Of a DNA stretch of 64,000 nucleotides, positions 32,527-40,459 are shown in pieces. Source of the DNA: Chrysogorgia sp. JL179-B06. Its lineage: Eukaryota; Cnidaria; Anthozoa; Scleralcyonacea; Chrysogorgiidae. Location: assembly GCA_035772405.1 (NCBI GenBank), contig JAYKKM010000121.1:124001-188000 (forward strand), read 5' to 3'. Every line of letters starts with the position of its first letter. The stretch's first letter is position 1. Position numbers and translations under genes: made by a program. Under the pieces are notes generated by a model. That model saw only the letters and a list, made by a program, of their open reading frames with translations, was not told the DNA's origin and made no database searches.

Positions 32527-32927
32527 ACCGCTATTCCACTACCCAAACCTAGCGCGCTAACAAACAACAATTGGTATTCCTTCATTTCCGCACTCGGTTG
32601 GTAGTAATCCGCAATCTTCGGGAGGTCAGTGAACACTCGTCCGCTGTACTGAATAGTCATTACGCTTCTAAGTTCTTCCAACGCGTGGTTTGTGTCATTG
32701 ATGTCAGCATTAGCATCAGAGAGCCGTTGTCGTAAACGCTGGATCTTATCTTTCTTAGCGACCTCATTCTCATACCACACTTCTTTCGCACTGGCTAGCT
32801 GTTCCAACGCGTGGTTGTGTCTTTTCATCTCAGCTTCATAGCCTGAGTGGTTAAACTTTGAAAACATAAAGCCAGCGCCTGCAAAAGCCACTGCATTAAA
32901 TATCCCTCCAGCCACAACGCTCGCCAT
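32508..32927 (-). CDS. Membrane protein with central coiled coil
   Basis: 139 residues: an N-terminal hydrophobic segment (GIFNAVAFAGAGFMF), a long charged helix rich in heptads (about 30-90, KDKIQRLRQRLSDANADIN) and a C-terminal hydrophobic segment (LLFVSALGLGSGIAVWVL). The hairpin-like topology would suit a virion or entry-stage membrane protein. No named family. It is flanked closely by two more small membrane proteins on the same strand. Confidence 0.7.
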   Translation of the reverse strand: MASVVAGGIFNAVAFAGAGFMFSKFNHSGYEAEMKRHNHALEQLASAKEVWYENEVAKKDKIQRLRQRLSDANADINDTNHALEELRSVMTIQYSGRVFTDLPKIADYYQPSAEMKEYQLLFVSALGLGSGIAVWVLTQ

Positions 32928-32931
32928 TAAC

Positions 32932-33174
32932 TTACGTTGATTTGAATGGATCTGTCGGTATCCACTTTTTCGATTGCGCCCATTTTACTAACAGCGTTCC
33001 TACACCAACAGCTGCAGCAAGTTTCACTGTGCCTTTCACTGTCTCTGGTGTTCCCAATGGTTCTCCCAAAGCCTTTTTAGAGATCATACTCACTGCCACA
33101 GCGCCAGTCGTAACAAGTAGCGCGTCGTACAGTTCGTTCATAAGTTCTTTTCGATCGATCGCAGTCATATACAT
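32932..33174 (-). CDS. Small two-segment membrane protein
   Basis: 80 residues with hydrophobic stretches near 17-31 (DALLVTTGAVAVSM) and 50-64 (VKLAAAVGVGTLLVKW) and a polar C-terminus ending PTDPFKST. The length and the GTPETVKGT turn give a short helical hairpin. Five bases separate it from the next gene. Probably a structural membrane peptide of the particle (inference from context). Confidence 0.65.
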   Translation of the reverse strand: MYMTAIDRKELMNELYDALLVTTGAVAVSMISKKALGEPLGTPETVKGTVKLAAAVGVGTLLVKWAQSKKWIPTDPFKST

Positions 33175-33189
33175 TGTCGTGTGTTTTGT

Positions 33190-33525
33190 TTAAGAATCAA
33201 ATGTGTCTAACGCTGGACGACGAGTTTTGTGGTTCTCTAACACACTAGCTGGTGCAGTACTCACAGGCTCTTTTTCACTGCTAATTGTGTACCATAGAGA
33301 AGCGCCAGCAATGATAACACCAAGTGTTCCAACAATATAACCATAGCTCCACTCACTACCCTGTTCTTCGCTAACTATCATTTCACGCATTTTCTTTTCT
33401 TTCGCAGCTTTCGATATCTCAGCCAACTTTTTACCGGCAGCGACGCGCTTTGGGTCCTTCACCTTAACACTTTTCACATCAGCCGTGATCCTCGCTTCAA
33501 CAGCCGTCTGTGAGTCCTCAACCAT
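33190..33525 (-). CDS. Single-pass membrane protein with basic helix
   Basis: 111 residues: a lysine-rich helical N-terminal half (KRVAAGKKLAEISKAAKEKK), a single membrane segment (YIVGTLGVIIAGASLWYTI, about 62-80) and a short polar tail. First gene of the minus-strand unit that runs 33525 to 28307. Function unknown. Confidence 0.6.
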   Translation of the reverse strand: MVEDSQTAVEARITADVKSVKVKDPKRVAAGKKLAEISKAAKEKKMREMIVSEEQGSEWSYGYIVGTLGVIIAGASLWYTISSEKEPVSTAPASVLENHKTRRPALDTFDS

Positions 33526-33657
33526 CTAATACACTATCACGTGTTATCTTACTCACAGTTGACCTCACAGGTGTCTCACAGTTGACCTCACAGGTATCTC
33601 ACAGTTCCAGACCAAACGCGCTAAAAAAATTAGGATTTTTTCTGGGAGTATAACATA
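33526..33657. promoter_or_regulatory. Divergent promoter with 23-bp direct repeats
   Basis: 132 bp between head-to-head genes. CTCACAGTTGACCTCACAGGT is repeated at about 33551 and 33574, with a third partial copy at 33597. Such spaced repeats between divergent genes suggest a shared activator site driving the minus-strand replication unit and the plus-strand cargo unit. No test possible here. Confidence 0.5.
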
Positions 33658-34428
33658 ATGACTCAAGTCCAAGACATCGCAGAAGAGATGACTCAAGACC
33701 AAGCCCGCCAAGAAGAGGAGATCGACGCAATGCGGAGAATGTCCTTTGTCGATGCGTCTACCCCACAAGGCGCCTCTGGACCCAACGTCTTAAAAGGGTA
33801 CTCGCAAGTCTTCAAGTTGTGCGACCCCGATCGTAAAAACGAAGAGGTGTCGAGACAATTTGGTGCCCAGATTCTCTACACAAAGTTCGCTCATGAGGCT
33901 TGGGTCGGGCTTGATGAAGTTAGAGCCAACAGGATGGTTAACGAACTAGCCAAGATGATCCCCGTGTGGTGTTACTCACCATTCAAACGTCTTACGTTAG
34001 CAAGTAGCCACTACTTGAGCAACCCTTGCGAGTCCGCCGCTACACTACTCGGTAACTACCTCGAAGTGTTCTTGGTGACCCTTATGTGGAAACCATGCTC
34101 AACCAAAGCCAAAGCGTGGCTAGAGCTCGCCGCAAACTGTGACGCCAACGTTTGTAGGGTGGGGTGTAATGAAATAGTGGGTGCGGGCGATATTATGAGT
34201 CACATACTCTCAGACGCTCACCTGGATTTTGTGCACGGCGGCGCGTCGTACAATTGTTACCCATGTGGTGTGGTTACCAACAACCCAATGCATCGCTCAA
34301 GACACGAGAGCTCGAGGTCTCATCTTAGAAACTTAGAGCTTCAGCGGATATTTAACAACGAGCAACAGTTGCCGCAAGAAAGTAGAGCGTTTCTCTGGAG
34401 GTATAGTAACCATGAAGAAAGTTGGTAA
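33658..34428 (+). CDS. Uncharacterised cysteine/histidine-rich protein
   Basis: 256 residues. After an acidic, glutamine-rich N-terminus comes a helical middle and a C-terminal cluster of Cys and His (ANCDANVCRVGCNE, HILSDAHLDFVHGG, CYPCGVV, MHRSRHE) that could bind one or two zinc ions. No family recognised. It overlaps the thymidine kinase start by 17 bases in another frame, so the two are probably translated from one transcript. Confidence 0.6.
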   Translation: MTQVQDIAEEMTQDQARQEEEIDAMRRMSFVDASTPQGASGPNVLKGYSQVFKLCDPDRKNEEVSRQFGAQILYTKFAHEAWVGLDEVRANRMVNELAKMIPVWCYSPFKRLTLASSHYLSNPCESAATLLGNYLEVFLVTLMWKPCSTKAKAWLELAANCDANVCRVGCNEIVGAGDIMSHILSDAHLDFVHGGASYNCYPCGVVTNNPMHRSRHESSRSHLRNLELQRIFNNEQQLPQESRAFLWRYSNHEESW

Positions 34429-34984
34429 ACTAGAAATCGTGATTGGTCCCATGTTTGCAGGAAAAACGACCGAGACTCTTCGCAGGTTAGTCACGTTAAG
34501 TAAATCAGGGCTCAAAGTCCTTTACATGAACAACACAGGTGACACTAGGCGAACTGACCACGCGTTCTCCACACATCGTCAGACCATTGTTGTCGGATCA
34601 GACAGTTTACCTGCGAAGTTAATCACCAACCTTCCGAGTTCTTCCGAGATAGCTGACTATGACGTCATTGGCATTGATGAAGGCCATTGGTACTCTGGGT
34701 TACTCCCAGTTATTCACGAATACATTAAAGCTGGCATTCATGTCATTATTTGTGGTCTCATAACAACGGAGCACTTAAAAAAACTTGGCGAACTTGACAC
34801 GTTGTTCCCAATGGCAGACGACATCACATTTCTAAAAGCGTATTGCGCCGTTTGTCGCGACACTTACGGAACAACTGTTGAAGCGCCATTCAATTGGAGA
34901 TACAACCCAGGACCATCATTCGTTGGTGGTGCTGAGCAATATCGCGCGGTGTGCAGACGTCATCATCCTTCCACACAAAATTAA
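34412..34984 (+). CDS. tk: Thymidine kinase (TK1 type)
   Basis: 190 residues. P-loop GPMFAGKT (12-19), Walker B-like VIGIDEGHWY (86-95, with Asp and Glu where TK1 has DEAQF), and a lasso region with zinc ligands CAVC (145-148) and C181/H184. The length fits viral TK1-type enzymes. It phosphorylates thymidine for dNTP supply and would help DNA replication in non-dividing cells. TK is typical of large DNA viruses and unusual as Polinton cargo. The glutamine of the usual DEAQF is replaced by histidine (EGHW), worth noting for activity. Confidence 0.9.
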   Translation: MKKVGKLEIVIGPMFAGKTTETLRRLVTLSKSGLKVLYMNNTGDTRRTDHAFSTHRQTIVVGSDSLPAKLITNLPSSSEIADYDVIGIDEGHWYSGLLPVIHEYIKAGIHVIICGLITTEHLKKLGELDTLFPMADDITFLKAYCAVCRDTYGTTVEAPFNWRYNPGPSFVGGAEQYRAVCRRHHPSTQN

Positions 34985-35226
34985 GGGTGTTCTCGGATAC
35001 CCCACTTTTTAAATTTAGACATTGGTCACATGAAGCGTCCAATGTCTCCCGTAGAAACATTTTTTCACACAGTGGTCAGAAGGTTTGCGAAGTAAATAGA
35101 GAAAGTTTCGCAGATATTTTTTTACTGAGTTAAAAACGTCTTTAAAAAATGCTAGAGCAGTTGTCGCTTCAGACGTCGTCTCAACAACGAGAACGAGCGC
35201 TAATTCGACTTATTACTCGCTGTCTA

Positions 35227-35992
35227 AAAAGTCTCTTTACAATAGCGTCTCTCATGGTTACTCAACGCTGATTTATTTTTAAATTTACGAAGGCAGTGAG
35301 AGCACTGAAACCCAACGTCAAAGAAATATTTTATTACCGTGGTAATAGCGTCGTCGTATGACTCACACAACAACGTTAGATAACCAGCGGATTTATATCT
35401 GAGCAACAGAGACTCCTGCTCTTTGGACGTCTTACCTGTACCACCTGGATTCTTGAACTCAATCACAAAGCCCGCTGTGCTGTCGGTTTGCATTGGCAAT
35501 AACTAAGTCAGGTGTTCCACGTTGGTAACCTTTTTTCCACGAGTTTATTCTTTTACTCGAAGTGTCTTGATTTTCACCACAAGCAGCTATCAAAATAGCT
35601 TCTGGATAATATTTCCTAAGAAAACCGACAACTTTCGTATGAAGGTCGAACTCAGTGATCATTTTAAATTGATTGTGTTTGAGACCGACGTCAGCTAAAC
35701 TTTTTCTAACGCTTGGTAAGACTTCTGAGTGCACCCACCTTCCGAAGTGTTTCGCACGCTCTAGGTTACTCGAGAACACTAGCGAGTAGACCCCAAGTTC
35801 GTTGATAAACGAGACCTGTTCCATCTTCATTTTGCAATCAGGTTCGACGTGGTCGTTGACTGCATCTTTTGGTCTAGCATAGCCTAGAGCGCTCGCGACC
35901 TCTTTTGCTTTGAACCATATTTCACCGTTGTCCATGACCGTCGTGATTTGGTGGCCATCGAAGTCGAATAATCGAAGCACTGTGGAGGTCAT
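35227..35992 (-). pseudogene. BRO-N domain + restriction-like nuclease + C2H2 finger, one frameshift
   Basis: From ATG 35992 the first frame gives a BRO-N domain (RLFDFDGH, WFKAKEVASALGYA, WVHSEVLPSVRK) and then the start of a VRR-NUC/PD-(D/E)XK nuclease core (GTPDLVIA). At about 35485-35500 the frame shifts, and the neighbouring frame (35224-35499) carries on with GFVIEFKNPGGTGKTSKEQ and ends in a C2H2 finger (CSHCLRKF...H...C). The motif D...(V)IEFK with following Q is the nuclease active-site pattern. Either the gene is broken by one base or a sequencing error is present. Confidence 0.75.
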
Positions 35993-36021
35993 CACTATAC
36001 TATAGTCCCCCACGAAAAAAA

Positions 36022-36162
36022 CTACTCGACATAGGTGTCAGGTTTTTTATAGATCTGGTTTGTTGTGTACCAATGCAGCAAATACGTTTTACTAGCCCTC
36101 AGTTTTCTACGTCGTCTGAAAAAGTTTCTAATGTTACGAGCCAGTTTTCTAAGCCAACCCAT
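36022..36162 (-). CDS. 46-residue basic amphipathic peptide
   Basis: Starts MGWLRKLARNIRNFFRRRRK and ends KPDTYVE. The first 22 residues form an amphipathic, strongly basic helix. It lies 8 bp downstream of the stop of the MGACVSK protein on the same strand. It could be a membrane-active or nucleic-acid-binding virion peptide. Supported only by position, clean start and composition. Confidence 0.5.
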   Translation of the reverse strand: MGWLRKLARNIRNFFRRRRKLRASKTYLLHWYTTNQIYKKPDTYVE

Positions 36163-36170
36163 CACATAAC

Positions 36171-36380
36171 TTAGGTCACGTCTCCCACCACTCCTACAGT
36201 GTCTAATTCTGCGGGTATCATAATAGGTTCGCCGTAAGTCTTTTTAGACCTCATACCAATCTCAGCGTGGAGCTCGAGAGTAACGTCACCGCGACCAAAT
36301 GATCCACCAGCTTTGAACATGTGGTCAGTCGTTTTATTTATTTTATATATTTCACGTTCTTTTGAAACACACGCTCCCAT
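36171..36380 (-). CDS. 69-residue protein with N-myristoylation/palmitoylation-like start
   Basis: Begins MGACVSKE: Gly2 and Ser6 fit N-myristoylation, Cys4 palmitoylation, as in many membrane-attached viral proteins. The remainder is beta-rich with GSFGRGDVTLELHAEIG. It is tightly packed between the fibre-like gene (stop 36381, start 36380) and the 46-residue peptide. Function unknown; a membrane-tethered matrix role is inference. Confidence 0.6.
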   Translation of the reverse strand: MGACVSKEREIYKINKTTDHMFKAGGSFGRGDVTLELHAEIGMRSKKTYGEPIMIPAELDTVGVVGDVT

Positions 36381-37331
36381 TTACTTTACACCATATTCCT
36401 TCATCATTTCTCCACCCATGATTATGATGTCTCGGTTTGTCATGTAACCACTCACAATTTTCACACCGTAGAATTCTATCAACGATGGGTGTGCATAGGG
36501 CGCTAGTGGTACTCTTGGTCGATGTATTCCAAAAATTGTTCCGTAGGGTGCGCCTATCTTTTTCATATTTGCTATGAAGTCTGAATCGGTTGACTTAACG
36601 TTGTTGACTCTGACATGTGAATTGCTCATTTGCCAGTGTATCGATATCATATGCATTTTTGTGAGGTCAATAATACTCGGAATAGTGCATACTTTCTCCA
36701 TCGCTGGGATGCTACCACCATACGCGAGCTTGTTGGTCACACCAGTCTTGTACCCTATGAACTTATCCCAACTACCATCGTCGTTTGATATAATTGTCTC
36801 CCAATTTGATCCAGCGGTTCTCATTGGTAACCTCACCACAACAAAAATGGAGAGATCACACCATTGCATACTTGGACAATTAAAATGGAGACCTGACTCA
36901 AGTGGGATTGGTGTTAACACAGGTGATAGAAAACTTTGACTCACACCGCTGATGCCAACAATAGGACCATAAGCTAGGTTGTTTTGCACTAATTTGCTTG
37001 TTTCACCAATGGCTTTCACTTTGTTTGAACCATTGGTGTGAAACTCCACATTTTTTAAGGCGTGTGTGCTAACGTTGAAGTCAAGCACAATGTTGTAGGA
37101 CTGACTCTTGAGGTAGCTTGATAGCAATTGCTCTAGAGTTCTTTTATTCGCGGCATCTGAGTCATCGACTGGGTCTGCTACGTTTTTTATCGCTGAGCCT
37201 TGCATGTCTATTATTCCAGACATCCTTCCACCAGTCGCGCTTAATTTAGGATCTTCGTCCAGATGCCTTTTCGTTCTCTTTAGTATTTTATCGTGAGGGT
37301 CGTCAGACTCATACCCATAGTTTAGACTCAT
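36381..37331 (-). CDS. Fibre/adhesin-like virion protein with lectin-type C-terminus
   Basis: 316 residues. The N-terminal motif GIIDMQGSAIKNVADPVDD-SDAANKRTL is the repeat seen in phage and adenovirus-like fibres, usually starting a trimeric stalk. The C-terminal two thirds look like a jelly-roll/laminin-G-type module (WCDLSIFVVVRL, IISNDDGSWDKFIGY, YGVKIVSGYM). This would make it the attachment protein at capsid vertices. Assignment by architecture only. Confidence 0.55.
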   Translation of the reverse strand: MSLNYGYESDDPHDKILKRTKRHLDEDPKLSATGGRMSGIIDMQGSAIKNVADPVDDSDAANKRTLEQLLSSYLKSQSYNIVLDFNVSTHALKNVEFHTNGSNKVKAIGETSKLVQNNLAYGPIVGISGVSQSFLSPVLTPIPLESGLHFNCPSMQWCDLSIFVVVRLPMRTAGSNWETIISNDDGSWDKFIGYKTGVTNKLAYGGSIPAMEKVCTIPSIIDLTKMHMISIHWQMSNSHVRVNNVKSTDSDFIANMKKIGAPYGTIFGIHRPRVPLAPYAHPSLIEFYGVKIVSGYMTNRDIIIMGGEMMKEYGVK

Positions 37332-37333
37332 TA

Positions 37334-38821
37334 CTACTTCAAGGTGTATTTGGTTAGCAGATAGCCAGAGACCGCTGAGAACCCCAAGATTATCACCAGC
37401 GTTGTCGTGTCTGACTCGCTTGTGGTAGTGACCACTGTTTTTCTCACAGGAAGTGGTGTCACGTTTTCTTGGTAAACTTTTTTAGCCACAAGATTCGTTG
37501 GTACCACCACACTTTCTTGGTGAGCTTTTTTCTTCACGGTCGTTGGTGCTACTAATGAGTGAGTCACCACATTTTCTTGGTGGACTTTTTTAGCCGTAAT
37601 TGTTGGTGTTGTTGCATTCAAGCTAGTGTTCACCCCAAATTTCATAGACTCTGTAGCAATCTTTAATAAGTTGTACCCAGCGATTTTATTCTTGAGAATC
37701 ACTAGGTTACTTGGCATTAACCATGTACTTGGTGACACTGCAAGATTCTGGACAACGTTGGTGTCTCTAATCGATTTGTTCATGTTGAGAATCCACGTTG
37801 ACACGTCGTACTGTATAACACTGTCAGAAAACAACTTGCGGAATTCTTGTTGGGTTTCTAGACTTCCTGCAGAACCACCAACGACTGACACACGTGTTCT
37901 CGCTTGTGCACCAAGTGTGGAGTACACAAAGGCTTCTATGCTTTGATTTAGATATTGCAGCCCAATGTTGGTAAAGCCATCTGACAATCGCGCGACATAT
38001 CGTTTATAATCATTATGGATGTCGTTGAGTGTGTAGACTCTGGATTCGCCTAAAGTGCCATCGCTCAGGACTTTATTCTGGTAGTAGTGCCTTCTGGGGA
38101 TTTTGGAAATCTTGCCATACAATTCGGAAGCGTTGAATTCTCTACTTATTGATTTCATGGTCTCACCACCTTCCATTCTTCTCAGAAGTCTCCTAATGGT
38201 GAAGTACAAATGAAATCTCATCACACTTGTGACCACAGGGTGAACTTCTTGTGACACTGATAAATGTTGCAATGACACCCCACAACAGAAACTCGCACAA
38301 TACGTCGCAAACACAACGCGATAGTAAGATTCGCTGTCGTCCCACTCTGATTTTGTCTTCGACGTGGTGACTCGCAAGACTGGCAGCTTTGACATGAAGT
38401 AGCTATTTTGGTTAACAAAGACTTTAAAGTTGTTCACTGGATAATTTAACACGTTTTCTGTTGGGTAGCCATCCCAAAGTCCCCAATGGTTCTTATGACC
38501 TTTTGGCAGTGGTTGGATAGCCCCACCACCTTGCCATATTATTGGGAACTTACTATTGTGTAGCCACTTCCACATGTTTTTATCATTTTTGAAGGTTGTG
38601 CTGGTTATGTCTGTGCTGAGGATGTCATTATTTCTGAAATACACATCGACACTCACGATTTTACCATCTTGTGAAATATTTGGATAGAACTCGAATTTGC
38701 CTAAAGTAGCGTTGGGGTACTTTTTGATGAGGTCTGCCTTTGCGTCATGTGCAGCCTTTGACGTGTTCGCCATCGCACGTTCGTAGTGCTTTCCATAGTA
38801 CTCACGAAGGGCTTTCTGCAT
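37334..38821 (-). CDS. Large virion-type protein with C-terminal anchor and repeats
   Basis: 495 residues. A mostly soluble N-terminal domain is followed, at about 405-470, by four degenerate repeats of the form KK(V/A)(H/Y)QE(N/S)V and a closing membrane segment (TLVIILGFSAVSGYLL). The ATG lies only 27 bp from the divergent penton-like gene. Its 5' end was duplicated with that gene (see 39549-39762). No named family. Structural role is inferred from position. Confidence 0.6.
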   Translation of the reverse strand: MQKALREYYGKHYERAMANTSKAAHDAKADLIKKYPNATLGKFEFYPNISQDGKIVSVDVYFRNNDILSTDITSTTFKNDKNMWKWLHNSKFPIIWQGGGAIQPLPKGHKNHWGLWDGYPTENVLNYPVNNFKVFVNQNSYFMSKLPVLRVTTSKTKSEWDDSESYYRVVFATYCASFCCGVSLQHLSVSQEVHPVVTSVMRFHLYFTIRRLLRRMEGGETMKSISREFNASELYGKISKIPRRHYYQNKVLSDGTLGESRVYTLNDIHNDYKRYVARLSDGFTNIGLQYLNQSIEAFVYSTLGAQARTRVSVVGGSAGSLETQQEFRKLFSDSVIQYDVSTWILNMNKSIRDTNVVQNLAVSPSTWLMPSNLVILKNKIAGYNLLKIATESMKFGVNTSLNATTPTITAKKVHQENVVTHSLVAPTTVKKKAHQESVVVPTNLVAKKVYQENVTPLPVRKTVVTTTSESDTTTLVIILGFSAVSGYLLTKYTLK

Positions 38822-38847
38822 ATATAATACACCATATGTTATACATA
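38822..38847. promoter_or_regulatory. Very short divergent promoter with TATA-like sequence
   Basis: 26 bp between two head-to-head starts, containing ATATAATAC. The corresponding stretch is duplicated before the second penton-like gene (39758-39782), so each paralogue has its own copy. Confidence 0.35.
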
Positions 38848-39549
38848 ATGCGAAAGTTGACAGTGTTCATTGAAGGTCAAGAAAAGGTTGTGTCCTTTGA
38901 CAACGCGATGATGATCGTGAGTGACAACCCATACATTATAGTCAAGACAGCCACTGTGTTTTGGGACTACAATAACATAATAAACGAGGACATCACTAGT
39001 CTCCATGATAACGACGCCCCTTGGTACGCCCCTAATGTAGAAGTTAAAGTGGGTGAAGGGCACTTCAGCTTCGACACATTGGTTGAAGATCTAAAACACA
39101 AGTTTAGCAAGCATAAGGTGAATCTCGAGATAGAGAGACTAGCGCCCACAGGCAAATGTAGGGTCAAGACTAATAGCGAAGCTCGCATAGGAGAAACCAT
39201 TGGGCTTCTACTTGGTTTCGGGGGGGATGTGTGGATCTATGGTGGCTCACAGTGGGAGATCAGCCCAAACGAGGTCGACATGTATAGAGGTCTGAAGTAC
39301 ATAGAAGTTTCGTGTGACATTGTTGACTCTGAGAGCAACGTGGGTATTGATGGGAAGCGTAGTAGTGTGATCACGAGGTTACCAACACCCACCGGACAGT
39401 CTTTGAAAGGGTCAGTACAACGTCACGTAGACATCGAGTCTAAGGTGGGTATTAAAAAAGGTGTTTACTCGAGTATGACGTTTCGCGTCAAACCAAATAA
39501 TGGTAGTCTCAAAATTGGTGCAGTGTTATTGGAACTGTATATTGTGTAG
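38848..39549 (+). CDS. Penton-like minor capsid protein, copy 1
   Basis: 233 residues from MRKLTVFIEGQ (an alternative ATG lies 12 bp upstream). Beta-rich with the layout GLLLGFGG, VDMYRGLKYIEVSCDI, a linker of Ser/Pro/Gly, and VYSSMTFRVKPNNG...IGAVLLELYIV. The size and strand pattern fit a single jelly-roll penton protein of Polinton capsids. The paralogue at 39783 is strongly conserved in the C-terminal half and diverged in the middle. Penton assignment is by size, genome context and strand pattern, not by a signature motif. Confidence 0.55.
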   Translation: MRKLTVFIEGQEKVVSFDNAMMIVSDNPYIIVKTATVFWDYNNIINEDITSLHDNDAPWYAPNVEVKVGEGHFSFDTLVEDLKHKFSKHKVNLEIERLAPTGKCRVKTNSEARIGETIGLLLGFGGDVWIYGGSQWEISPNEVDMYRGLKYIEVSCDIVDSESNVGIDGKRSSVITRLPTPTGQSLKGSVQRHVDIESKVGIKKGVYSSMTFRVKPNNGSLKIGAVLLELYIV

Positions 39550-39762
39550 CCACTTCCACATGTTTTTACCATTTTTGAAGGTCGCGCTGGTTATGTCGTT
39601 GTTTCTGAGATATATGTTGACACTCATGATTTCACCATCTTGCGAAATATTTGGATAGAACTCGAATTTGCCTAAAGTGGTGTGAGGGTGCTTTTTGACG
39701 TGCTCGCCATCGCACGTTTGTAATACTTTCCATAGTACTCATGAAGGGCTCTCTGCATAAAA
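39549..39762 (-). pseudogene. Remnant of duplicated 5' end of the 495-residue gene
   Basis: Aligns with 38560-38821 (shared GTAGCCACTTCCACATGTTTT and TTGGATAGAACTCGAATTTG) but with internal deletions and broken frame. It came along when the penton-like gene was duplicated in tandem. Not functional. Confidence 0.8.
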
Positions 39763-39782
39763 CACACCATATGTTATACATA

Positions 39783-40454
39783 ATGCGAAAGTTGACGGTG
39801 TTTATTGAAGGCGCAGAAAAAGTTGTGTCCTTTGACAACAGTGTGATGATCACGCACGACAACCCATGCATTATGGTTAAGACAGCCACTGTGTTTTGGA
39901 ACTACAATAACGTATTGGCAAACACAACCAACTTCTCCTTCGATAGTCTCTCACTGATCTCAGTGCCTTGGGGACACTACAACTTCAACGAGTTGGTTAA
40001 GTTTATGAAGCTTCAGGTCCCTGGCGTGGGGCAAAGTCTTGAAATAGAGAAAATTCCATCTGGTGGATGTAGAGTGAAGGCCACAACCTTGCTAAGGTTG
40101 CGTGGGGTTGGACCTCTCCTCGGCTTTGCAGAAAACACGTTAATCCAAAGGAAGCGGTGGCACGTCAGCCCAAACAAGGTCGACATGTATAGAGGTCTGA
40201 AGTACATAGAAATCTCATGTGATATTGTTGAAACCGAGAACAATGTAGGCGTTGATGGGAAGCGTAGCAATGTGATCACAACGTTACCAATACCCACTGA
40301 GCAGTCTTTGAAGGGGTCAGTGCAACATCATGTAGACATTGAGTCAAAGGTGGGTATTAAGAAAGGTGTTTACTCAAGTATGACATTTCACGTCAAACCA
40401 AATAACAGCGCTATTAAAATTGGTGCGGTGCTATTGGAACTGTATATTGTGTGA
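39783..40454 (+). CDS. Penton-like minor capsid protein, copy 2
   Basis: 223 residues, starting MRKLTVFIEGAEKVV. The N-terminus and the last 100 residues follow copy 1 closely, while residues 45-120 are diverged. Both frames are intact, so both could be used, for example at different vertices or as variable and constant subunits. The stop lies 6 bp before the integrase ATG at 40460. Confidence 0.55.
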   Translation: MRKLTVFIEGAEKVVSFDNSVMITHDNPCIMVKTATVFWNYNNVLANTTNFSFDSLSLISVPWGHYNFNELVKFMKLQVPGVGQSLEIEKIPSGGCRVKATTLLRLRGVGPLLGFAENTLIQRKRWHVSPNKVDMYRGLKYIEISCDIVETENNVGVDGKRSNVITTLPIPTEQSLKGSVQHHVDIESKVGIKKGVYSSMTFHVKPNNSAIKIGAVLLELYIV

Positions 40455-40459
40455 ATTAT

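Noticed and set aside
35149..35271. 40-codon plus frame after thymidine kinase
   Set aside because: Overlaps the nuclease gene end on the other strand; no independent support.
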